The notes under the pieces: generated by a model
Database searches by the model: none
What the model saw: only the letters and a program-made list of their open reading frames with translations
Told to the model about the DNA's origin: nothing
NCBI GenBank assembly: GCA_017519305.1
Contig: JAFWSN010000008.1
Location: forward strand, 1 to 37,487
DNA: 37,487 bases
Reading direction: 5' to 3'
From: Candidatus Saccharimonadota bacterium
GTDB taxonomy: Bacteria > Patescibacteriota > Saccharimonadia > Saccharimonadales > Saccharimonadaceae
Shown: positions 32,024 through 37,487 of the stretch, piece after piece
Layout of the letters: every line of letters begins with the position of its first letter
Numbering within the stretch: position 1 is the first letter of the stretch
Made by a program: the position numbers and the translations under genes

Positions 32024-32632
32024 ATGGCGCTCAAGTTTTCTGCCAAGATGCACAAACTCGAGACTGAGGGCTCGGACACTTATGATATTAAAATCGGCTC
32101 AAGACCAGTTATCCTAACTTCTGCTCATGGCATTGGCCAGAAAAAACGCCGCGGTTGGAAGCTGCCAGAATTTTTTACTCGTGGAATTGCTAAGTATGTT
32201 GGTGAAAAAGCGGACTGCTCGTACCTGGTTAAAAACCGAGACACCGGCGTCGACCCTAACAAAGCAAACGACGACGAATTCAAAACAATTTTACTTCAAC
32301 TTATCGAGAAGAATCATATAAAACTAGCAATCGATTTGCACGGCGCCAAACAGGATTGGGATTTTGACGTAGAAATTGGTACGCTAAATGGCCAGACCAT
32401 TGGACCAGAAATTATCGAAAAACTCACCAAGTGTCTAAACCGAAACGGTATCAAAAAAATCGCCATCGACGATCCATTTAAAGGCGGTGACATCACTAGA
32501 ACCGTTCACGAACAAGCCAGCATCGATTGTCTCCAATTCGAAATCAACCGGAGATTTCGCAGTTTGCACCGAATTACTTATATCGAAAATCTTTGCAAGG
32601 CCTTGGCGGAGTTTATCGGCGAGAATTATTGA
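32024..32632 (+). CDS. N-formylglutamate amidohydrolase-like protein
   Basis: The 202-residue protein has the family's metal- and substrate-site phrases in order: ILTSAHGIGQKK (first His), LAIDLHGAKQDWDFDVEIGT (second His and Asp) and KGGDITRTVHEQASIDCLQFEINRRF, with a late His and Glu. Relatives (HutG-type, N-formylglutamate deformylase fold) hydrolyse N-formyl or similar amide bonds. With no other histidine-degradation genes nearby, the natural substrate is unknown. AGGTGG directly precedes the ATG at good spacing. Confidence 0.8.
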   Translation: MALKFSAKMHKLETEGSDTYDIKIGSRPVILTSAHGIGQKKRRGWKLPEFFTRGIAKYVGEKADCSYLVKNRDTGVDPNKANDDEFKTILLQLIEKNHIKLAIDLHGAKQDWDFDVEIGTLNGQTIGPEIIEKLTKCLNRNGIKKIAIDDPFKGGDITRTVHEQASIDCLQFEINRRFRSLHRITYIENLCKALAEFIGENY

Positions 32633-32657
32633 CAAAGCGTTTAAGCATTAGTAGTAT
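32629..32657 (+). promoter_or_regulatory. Consensus promoter of the CmpB-type membrane protein gene
   Basis: TTGACA (32629-32634), a 17-nt spacer and TAGTAT (32652-32657) form a near-ideal sigma-70 promoter. The -35 box overlaps the stop of the preceding gene. The leader is only about 11 nt. Confidence 0.75.
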
Positions 32658-32674
32658 AAAAGTGCAAAAAACAT

Positions 32675-33325
32675 ATGAAATCAAAGACTAGTTATCGTAC
32701 AATTTTTCGCCAGTACATGGATGGCAAACTTAATCTCGAGACTTACCAAAAAGTCGGTGTGATTTTTCTAATTGTCGTGATTGCTGGGTTTATTGGTTGG
32801 ACTTATGAATTCATTTTCTATTTCTTTAACTTCGGCATGAAAGAATTCTACATGCAGGGCGGTAACTTTTTGCCATGGATGAACATTTATGCCATCGGTG
32901 CACTTGGTATTATTCTCGCGACCTACAAAATCCGCCAAAAACCATGGTTGGTTTTGTTGATTTCGATGGCCGTCACCGGGCTAGTTGAATATATCGGTGG
33001 CTGGTTCGTCTTCACATTCTTTGACGGCGCCCGCTACTGGGATTACAATACCGAAATTTTAAACTGGGGAAATATCGACGGCTTCGTCTGCTTTAGAAGC
33101 TTTATTTGCTTTGGTCTTTCGGCGCTACTCCTTATGTATGTGGTTTTGCCAAGATGTATTTATCTAGCTAAAACTATGACGCGTCGCGCCTTTATGATTC
33201 TATCGATTTCGCTTTTTTCAATCGTGATGGCCGACGAGCTCTATAACCTGCTCGCACAACATGTTTTTAATTGGCCAAACGCGATGGACTTTTATCGCTC
33301 CATCGGCCTGCATTATCAAAATTAG
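32675..33325 (+). CDS. CmpB-type putative ABC-transporter permease / membrane protein
   Basis: The 216-residue protein has five or six membrane helices. It carries the signature of the ABC_trans_CmpB family: FIGWTYEFIFYFF, GGNFLPWMNIYAIGALGII, VTGLVEYIGGWFVFTFF and RYWDYNTEILNWGNIDGFVC. The family is named for a possible permease role but has no proven transport function, and no ATPase gene is adjacent. A stem-loop overlaps its stop codon. Confidence 0.85.
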   Translation: MKSKTSYRTIFRQYMDGKLNLETYQKVGVIFLIVVIAGFIGWTYEFIFYFFNFGMKEFYMQGGNFLPWMNIYAIGALGIILATYKIRQKPWLVLLISMAVTGLVEYIGGWFVFTFFDGARYWDYNTEILNWGNIDGFVCFRSFICFGLSALLLMYVVLPRCIYLAKTMTRRAFMILSISLFSIVMADELYNLLAQHVFNWPNAMDFYRSIGLHYQN

Positions 33326-33346
33326 CCAAGCTCGCACTTGGCTAAT
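33321..33346. terminator. Stem-loop between convergent genes
   Basis: ATTAGCCAAG (33321-33330) and CTTGGCTAAT (33337-33346) form a perfect 10-bp stem with a 6-nt loop. The left arm includes the TAG stop of the CmpB gene. There is no strong T-run after it, so it may act poorly as a terminator. Confidence 0.55.
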
Positions 33347-33364
33347 TCGCTAATTTCTAGGTGA

Positions 33365-33739
33365 TTATTCTGCAGCGCAAGCACAGACGGAGTGTTTGAC
33401 GCGCTCGTGTTCCTCGGCTCTTTTAGCGTCATTCCAGCGGTTGAGGCTACCGACCAGATAGCCGGTTATGCGACGGAGTCGCTCGAATTCACCACCGAAA
33501 TATTGTCGGTGATCCTCGTAGTATTTTCGTGCAGACTGCTCGTCGCTGAATTCTTCGATTAACTGCACACCGGCTTCGACCAAACGACTCACGTGGAGAT
33601 GTTCAAATTGGTCGAACTCCTTCAAGGCTTTTTTGATAGCTTCGGCTGGCACTTTTGCGTAAGAATTCAAAGATTTTTCAAAACGCTCAAAGTCGAATTT
33701 AGTAGTATCACTTGGTTCAAAGTAGAGAATTGTTTTCAT
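33365..33739 (-). CDS. Stand-alone NrdD-type glycyl-radical domain protein
   Basis: The 124-residue protein has a helical N-terminal half without cysteines. Its end reads RRITGYL (90-95), N100, NDAK, EE and RVKH (113-116). This matches the C-terminus of class III anaerobic ribonucleotide reductase NrdD as I recall it (RRVCGYL, N-A-G-K, E-E, RVKH), with G93 as the glycyl-radical position. The catalytic barrel and the four-Cys zinc site of full NrdD are absent. The gene is preceded by two NrdR-box-like sites. It may supply or replace the radical-bearing tail of a separate NrdD, as GrcA does for pyruvate formate-lyase. AAAAGGAA precedes the ATG. Confidence 0.6.
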   Translation of the reverse strand: MKTILYFEPSDTTKFDFERFEKSLNSYAKVPAEAIKKALKEFDQFEHLHVSRLVEAGVQLIEEFSDEQSARKYYEDHRQYFGGEFERLRRITGYLVGSLNRWNDAKRAEEHERVKHSVCACAAE

Positions 33740-33772
33740 ATTTTTTCCTTTTCTTATTTATTCTGCTTATGA

Positions 33773-33802
33773 TTATAAACACTACATATAGCGTATGTCA
33801 AT
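33773..33802 (-). promoter_or_regulatory. Strong promoter of the glycyl-radical protein gene
   Basis: On the minus strand TTGACA (33802-33797), an 18-nt spacer and TATAAT (33778-33773) form a near-consensus sigma-70 promoter, with a leader of about 30 nt. The spacer is filled by an NrdR-box-like site. Confidence 0.8.
33780..33795. promoter_or_regulatory. NrdR-box-like site 1
   Basis: ACACTACATATAGCGT is a 16-bp imperfect palindrome (12 of 16 positions symmetric) close to the NrdR consensus acaCwAtATwTwGtgt. It exactly fills the -10/-35 spacer of the glycyl-radical gene, where a bound repressor would block polymerase. Confidence 0.6.
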
Positions 33803-33812
33803 ACTAAAAATA

Positions 33813-33828
33813 CACTAAATGTAGCTTT
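33813..33828. promoter_or_regulatory. NrdR-box-like site 2
   Basis: ACACTAAATGTAGCTT is a weaker copy of site 1, 33 bp away, close to three helical turns. NrdR normally binds two boxes on the same helix face. It also lies just before the divergent plus-strand promoter. Confidence 0.5.
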
Positions 33829-33851
33829 TCTGTGGAAAACTCATAAAGTGC

Positions 33852-33857
33852 TATAAT
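33852..33857 (+). promoter_or_regulatory. -10 box of the 168-aa protein gene (leaderless)
   Basis: TATAAT ends 6 nt before ATG 33864. Confidence 0.6.
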
Positions 33858-33863
33858 ATCTAC

Positions 33864-34370
33864 ATGGATATTAAAACTGCTATTGAAGGTCGCAAGTCCG
33901 CTTTCTTCAGCGCTTACGACATCACCGATAAAGATATCAAAGCTAAAATCGACGATCTTTTTGCACGTATTACCGAATTTGGCAAAACCTGCAAAGACTA
34001 CACAGATTTCGAAACTCAGTTTGCTACTTCGCCGCTGAACCAAGAATATATCAGCCTATTTACAGAGGTGGCAACGACTTCTAAGTCGAAGTTGCAGCCA
34101 GTAGACGACACGCCAAAAGACACTAGATCAGATGCCGAAATCCTTGCTGCCGAGGCAGTGGATGACGCTAGATTTGCTGTTAAAGAGGCGACATCTCCAC
34201 TTCGTCACGAAGCTTACGAAGCCAGCACTAAGGCTCTTCGTAGCACCAAAGTCGGTGACGCCCTATTTAATATCAATAACCATATTGAAACAGTTGTTGG
34301 TGTACGCAAAAATCTCAAAGATTTAAAAGAGGCCAAAGAACAGAGAAAGCAGGCAAAAAAAGATGAGTAA
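33864..34370 (+). CDS. Uncharacterised helical protein
   Basis: The 168-residue protein has no signal peptide or membrane span and is predicted helical almost throughout. It contains IKAKIDDLFARITEFGKTC in the N-terminal half, a Pro/Asp-rich hinge (PVDDTPKDTRSD, about 78-90) and a C-terminal helix ending KEQRKQAKKDE, rich in Lys and Arg. I recognise no family. The last 8 bases overlap the HD-domain gene, so the pair is probably translationally coupled. Confidence 0.65.
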   Translation: MDIKTAIEGRKSAFFSAYDITDKDIKAKIDDLFARITEFGKTCKDYTDFETQFATSPLNQEYISLFTEVATTSKSKLQPVDDTPKDTRSDAEILAAEAVDDARFAVKEATSPLRHEAYEASTKALRSTKVGDALFNINNHIETVVGVRKNLKDLKEAKEQRKQAKKDE

Positions 34371-34959
34371 AAAACCTGCTGAACTTCCAGATTACTTAAA
34401 ACTCAAAAACGCTGACATTATCTTAAAATACGGTAGTGATATCTTGAGCGACGAAGCCTTTCTCACCCAAAGAGAATATCTACAGCACGGCACGGTTTCG
34501 GTTTATGACCACGTCATTTATGTGGCCGACAAAAGCCTTAGTTACGCAAAAAAACTTCATCTTAAAGTAGACGAAAAGGCCTTGGTACGTGGCGCACTTT
34601 TGCACGATTACTACCTCTATGATTGGCATATCCACGGCGCATTTTATCGTGGACACATTATTAGGCACCCAAAAGAGGCTGCCGCCAAAGCTAAACAAGA
34701 TTTCAAAGTCTCCAAAAAAGAAGAGAATATGATCCGCCGCCACATGTTCCCGCTAACCATTACACCACCACGCTACCGCGAGGGTTGGTTGATTTCTTGG
34801 GCTGATAAAACCTCGGCCGTGAGTGAAACCCTGGGCAAAAAAGCCCGTCGCAGCAAAGCCAAAAGAGCCGCTGACAGCGCTAAGAAGGCTGCCGCCAGGA
34901 AAGCCGCTAAAGCCGAGGCTAAGGCTAAGGCTGCTCAGGCTAAAAAATCCGCAAAATAG
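34363..34959 (+). CDS. HD-domain phosphohydrolase with Ala/Lys-rich tail
   Basis: The 198-residue protein has an HD domain with H50 (YDHVIYV), HD at 81-82 (LLHDYYLYDW), H127 (IRRHMFPLT) and D148 (WADKTSA), which together form the metal site of this hydrolase superfamily. Members hydrolyse nucleotides or phosphodiesters. From residue 159 the chain is a run of Ala and Lys (KAEAKAKAAQAKKSAK) like histone H1 or bacterial histone-like tails, which suggests DNA or RNA binding. The start overlaps the preceding gene by 8 nt, with AAAAAAGATG and no clear Shine-Dalgarno site. Confidence 0.85.
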   Translation: MSKKPAELPDYLKLKNADIILKYGSDILSDEAFLTQREYLQHGTVSVYDHVIYVADKSLSYAKKLHLKVDEKALVRGALLHDYYLYDWHIHGAFYRGHIIRHPKEAAAKAKQDFKVSKKEENMIRRHMFPLTITPPRYREGWLISWADKTSAVSETLGKKARRSKAKRAADSAKKAAARKAAKAEAKAKAAQAKKSAK

Positions 34960-34966
34960 TTTCTTG

Positions 34967-34975
34967 TGCTAGTAT
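34967..34975 (+). promoter_or_regulatory. Extended -10 of the TRIC-family gene (leaderless)
   Basis: TGCTAGTAT (34967-34975) ends 6 nt before ATG 34982; no Shine-Dalgarno sequence is present. Confidence 0.55.
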
Positions 34976-34981
34976 AGGGGT

Positions 34982-35587
34982 ATGGACTTTGTGTTTTGCC
35001 TAGAGTTAATTGGGACGATAGCTTTTGCTATCTCTGGTGCGCTGGTGGCCATTGATAAAAAAATGGACATCCTTGGTGTCGCAATTTTAGGCATGACCAC
35101 CGCCGTGGGCGGAGGAATCGTACGCGATATTATTCTTGGCAATTTTCCGCCGGCCGCTTTTCAGAACCCCTTTAACGCCCTGCTCGCCATTGCGGTTTCT
35201 TTGATTATTTTCTTCCCATTCGTGCGCCGCGTGTTTGGTTTTAGAAAAACCCGCAAAGGAATTCTTTTGATGGATGCTATTGGCCTAGCGGTTTTCACCA
35301 TGCTTGGCCTGCGTGCCGGTTTCCGTTATGACAACTTTTTCCTAGCCGTCTTTGTCGGCGTTGTCACCGGTGTGGGTGGTGGCGTAATGCGGGATGTTTT
35401 CGCCGGTGAAAGGCCGCAGATTTTTACTAAATATTTCTATGCCTCTGCGGCAATTATCGGCGCAAATATCGCTGGGCTACTCTGGAGCGTTAACCATATT
35501 GCCGCCATGACTACTGGCGTTGTCGTGATCGTCGTGCTACGTCTCTTGGCCGCCAAGTTCCACTGGAGCTTACCTCACGCTAAATAA
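34982..35587 (+). CDS. TRIC-family (UPF0126) cation channel
   Basis: The 201-residue membrane protein has seven predicted helices and the internal duplication of the trimeric intracellular cation channel family. Each half carries a glycine-rich kinked-helix signature, TTAVGGGIVRDIILG in the first and GVVTGVGGGVMRDVF in the second. Bacterial and archaeal relatives form trimers that pass K+ or similar ions. It stands alone, with its own leaderless-type promoter just after the HD-domain gene. Confidence 0.92.
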   Translation: MDFVFCLELIGTIAFAISGALVAIDKKMDILGVAILGMTTAVGGGIVRDIILGNFPPAAFQNPFNALLAIAVSLIIFFPFVRRVFGFRKTRKGILLMDAIGLAVFTMLGLRAGFRYDNFFLAVFVGVVTGVGGGVMRDVFAGERPQIFTKYFYASAAIIGANIAGLLWSVNHIAAMTTGVVVIVVLRLLAAKFHWSLPHAK

Positions 35588-35596
35588 GTTTTATGG

Positions 35597-35602
35597 TAAA
35601 AT
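35597..35602 (+). promoter_or_regulatory. -10 box of the DUF2207 gene (leaderless)
   Basis: TAAAAT ends 6 nt before ATG 35609. Confidence 0.5.
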
Positions 35603-35608
35603 AAAACT

Positions 35609-37487
35609 ATGAAGAAACGTCTCTTAATTTTGTGCCAAATTCTATTATGTCTTACCGGTGTATTTTTTAGTACCCCAGCTTCCGCTGTAGATGTCGAAAA
35701 TTTCTATTTTAGCGCTTTCAACGCAGATTATTATGTTGATAAAGCCACTGATGGCACCGCCAAAATGCATGTCGTCGAAGAGCTCGTTGCTGTATTTCCA
35801 AATTCTGATCAAAACAAAGGTATTTGCCGTAGGATTCCGTACACCATCAACAAAGGTAGAATTGTCGTCATGGACGCGCCAAAAAAGAGCGATTTTAAGC
35901 TTACTAGGAATGGCCTATCCGAACCAGTCTACAGCCTCGAAAGAGAGAACGATTACTACGAAGTTTGTACTGGCACCAAAGACGATTATGTGCACGGCAG
36001 ACAAGCCTACAAACTCGAATATGATATGAAAAATGTTGCGCTTGAATTTGCAGAGGAGGGCAACACTTGGCAAGAACTTAACTGGAATACCAATGGTACT
36101 GACTGGAAGCAAAAGTTCAACGTTATCACGGCTAGGGTTCACTTCGCCGACACAAGCGTCCTCACTGGCGACGTCAAATGTTTCGTCGGTAAGCACGGCT
36201 CCATCAACCAATCTCGTTGTGAGGTCCGCAAGACCGACGATGGCTTCATCTTTGTGACCACTGGCGTCAATGCACATGAAAACCTTACCTTCTATACCAA
36301 GCTCAAATCTGGTAGCTTCGTAGTTCCGGAGCCAGACAAGAGCTACCTCATGGTAATTCTTGCGACGATCGTCGTTTTGGTTTGTCTCCTTGTCTTGCTG
36401 GTCGTTATTAAAAGATTCAAAGCTACTGCCGATAAACGCAAATATTACAACGAATACTTTGTTAACCCAGAATATTCGCCATCTAAGGACTACAGTTTGA
36501 ACGAAATGGCCGCCGTCTATATTGGTAGACTCAAAGATACCAAGGTTGCATTGCTGCTTCAGATGTTAGTTGAGAAGAAAATTGAGCTGAAAAAAGGCGA
36601 AAAGAAATTCTTTGGTGGCCAACAATGGTCAATCATCGTCAAAAATAAAGATGGCCTAGATACCGCCGAATCGACCCTGCTAAAGATTGTTAATGGCGGC
36701 GCCGACTTCAAAAAAGACGAAGAAATCGAGATCAAGAGGCGCACCGCCACTTCAAGCCTGGTGTCGCTTGGTAACAAATTTAGGAATGCCGGCATTTCCA
36801 AAGCCAAAACCGACAAGCTCGTAGATAGCAAATTCACCGGTGTAAAACTTAGTAGTGCCACTTCCATTTTTGTGGCTCTCATAATGTTTATGAGCTTCGG
36901 TATTAGCTTCTTTATGCCACTCATTGTCATCATGAGCATGACTCTGTTTAGCGATTCGTCCGAAGTCTTTTACGGTGGCAAACTATTCGTGCTAGCTAAA
37001 CCGATGCTCATCGTGATTCTGGCTAGCGTTCTTATTACCGTTGTCGTCAGCATCATCCTTTCACGCCGCGCCGCTCGCGTAAAACATCACACTATGGAGG
37101 GTTTGGCCGCTTCGCGTTATATGGATGGGCTCAAACTTTATATCGCCATGGCCGAAAAAGATCGTTTGGAATTCTTGCAAAGCGTGAAGGGCGCCGATGT
37201 TTCAGACAAGGGAATCGTCAAGATTTACGAGAAACTCTTGCCTTATGCTGCATTGTTCGGCGTCGAAAAGAGCTGGATGAAAGAACTCGAAAAATACTGC
37301 GAAATCAAAGAAATCAAAGAGCCAGATTGGTATCATGCCAATAACTTCGCGGCCTTCTATACGGTTAGCCAAACATTGCACAGCGCTTCGAATTTCGTTA
37401 GCTACTCCACCCACTATTCATCTGGTGGCGGTAGCGGCTTCTCCGGCGGCGGCGGCGGTGGATTCTCCGGTGGCGGCGGTGGCGGCG
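35609..37487 (+). CDS. DUF2207 membrane protein, 3' end outside the window
   Basis: The open frame runs 626 codons to the right edge with no stop. It starts with a signal peptide (KKRLLILCQILLCLTGVFF, cleaved after ASA), followed by an outside beta domain of about 230 residues with ICRRIPY near the start. Next are a membrane helix (about 249-272), a cytoplasmic region, two more helices (about 415-435 and 465-485) and a C-terminal part. The chain ends in a Gly-rich run (SGFSGGGGGG, repeated) that probably continues to a stop just beyond the window. This layout is that of DUF2207/predicted membrane proteins; the role is unknown. Confidence 0.85.
   Translation, partial: MKKRLLILCQILLCLTGVFFSTPASAVDVENFYFSAFNADYYVDKATDGTAKMHVVEELVAVFPNSDQNKGICRRIPYTINKGRIVVMDAPKKSDFKLTRNGLSEPVYSLERENDYYEVCTGTKDDYVHGRQAYKLEYDMKNVALEFAEEGNTWQELNWNTNGTDWKQKFNVITARVHFADTSVLTGDVKCFVGKHGSINQSRCEVRKTDDGFIFVTTGVNAHENLTFYTKLKSGSFVVPEPDKSYLMVILATIVVLVCLLVLLVVIKRFKATADKRKYYNEYFVNPEYSPSKDYSLNEMAAVYIGRLKDTKVALLLQMLVEKKIELKKGEKKFFGGQQWSIIVKNKDGLDTAESTLLKIVNGGADFKKDEEIEIKRRTATSSLVSLGNKFRNAGISKAKTDKLVDSKFTGVKLSSATSIFVALIMFMSFGISFFMPLIVIMSMTLFSDSSEVFYGGKLFVLAKPMLIVILASVLITVVVSIILSRRAARVKHHTMEGLAASRYMDGLKLYIAMAEKDRLEFLQSVKGADVSDKGIVKIYEKLLPYAALFGVEKSWMKELEKYCEIKEIKEPDWYHANNFAAFYTVSQTLHSASNFVSYSTHYSSGGGSGFSGGGGGGFSGGGGGG

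Noticed and set aside
1-37487. CRISPR array, insertion sequence or prophage
   Set aside because: No regularly spaced repeats, transposase, integrase or phage structural gene was seen on reading through both strands.

Overview
The window most likely comes from a Candidatus Saccharibacteria (TM7/Patescibacteria) chromosome. This is an inference, drawn from compact gene packing, many 4-nt ATGA overlaps, an RNase HII-YraN fusion, surface proteins with PxTG-like tails ending in RKRR, an L19 with an acidic Ala/Glu/Pro tail, and many promoters whose -10 box lies directly before the ATG. TGA acts as a normal stop (many ATGA gene junctions), so nothing suggests the recoded genetic code of Gracilibacteria/Absconditabacteria. 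There is no rRNA, CRISPR array or recognisable IS element, and no gene-free stretch exceeds 300 bases.

Region 1 (1-1.9 kb): the 3' end of a sortase-type surface protein, two terminator hairpins, tRNA-Lys(CUU), a coupled TfoX-domain/flavin split-barrel pair, and a divergent LiaF-like membrane protein. Region 2 (1.9-16.7 kb) is a defence island. On the minus strand run hsdM, hsdS, an unrecognised gene, hsdR, mrr, a zinc-ribbon gene, and a tightly overlapped trio of two DUF488 proteins and a likely dual-OB protein. Divergent from it on the plus strand is a 1338-aa SF1 helicase carrying a Vsr/DUF559-like nuclease and a WYL-like tail, coupled to a TPR protein.

Region 3 (16.8-22.6 kb) is a cell-surface glycan cluster: O-antigen-ligase-like protein, acyltransferase-3, polyprenyl-phosphate sugar-1-phosphate transferase and GT4 glycosyltransferase, read through by overlaps into ruvA. 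Region 4 (22.6-28.6 kb) is housekeeping and surface genes: ruvA, rplS, rnhB-yraN, a large surface protein, a zinc-ribbon membrane protein, an anchored protein of unknown function, and ychF.

Region 5 (28.7-37.5 kb) holds many small leaderless units: a nucleoside-deoxyribosyltransferase-like protein, a possible ADP-ribosyltransferase-fold protein coupled to a methyltransferase, a truncated flavin-barrel remnant, a short pyrophosphatase, an N-formylglutamate-amidohydrolase-like protein, a CmpB-type membrane protein, a stand-alone NrdD-type glycyl-radical protein under two NrdR-box-like sites, an HD hydrolase with a histone-like tail, a TRIC channel, and a DUF2207 protein that leaves the window.

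The points most worth following up are the DUF488/dual-OB trio and the uncharacterised genes of the defence island, the NrdR-controlled glycyl-radical mini-protein, and the repeated -10-to-ATG spacing of 6-9 nt that implies widespread leaderless mRNA.
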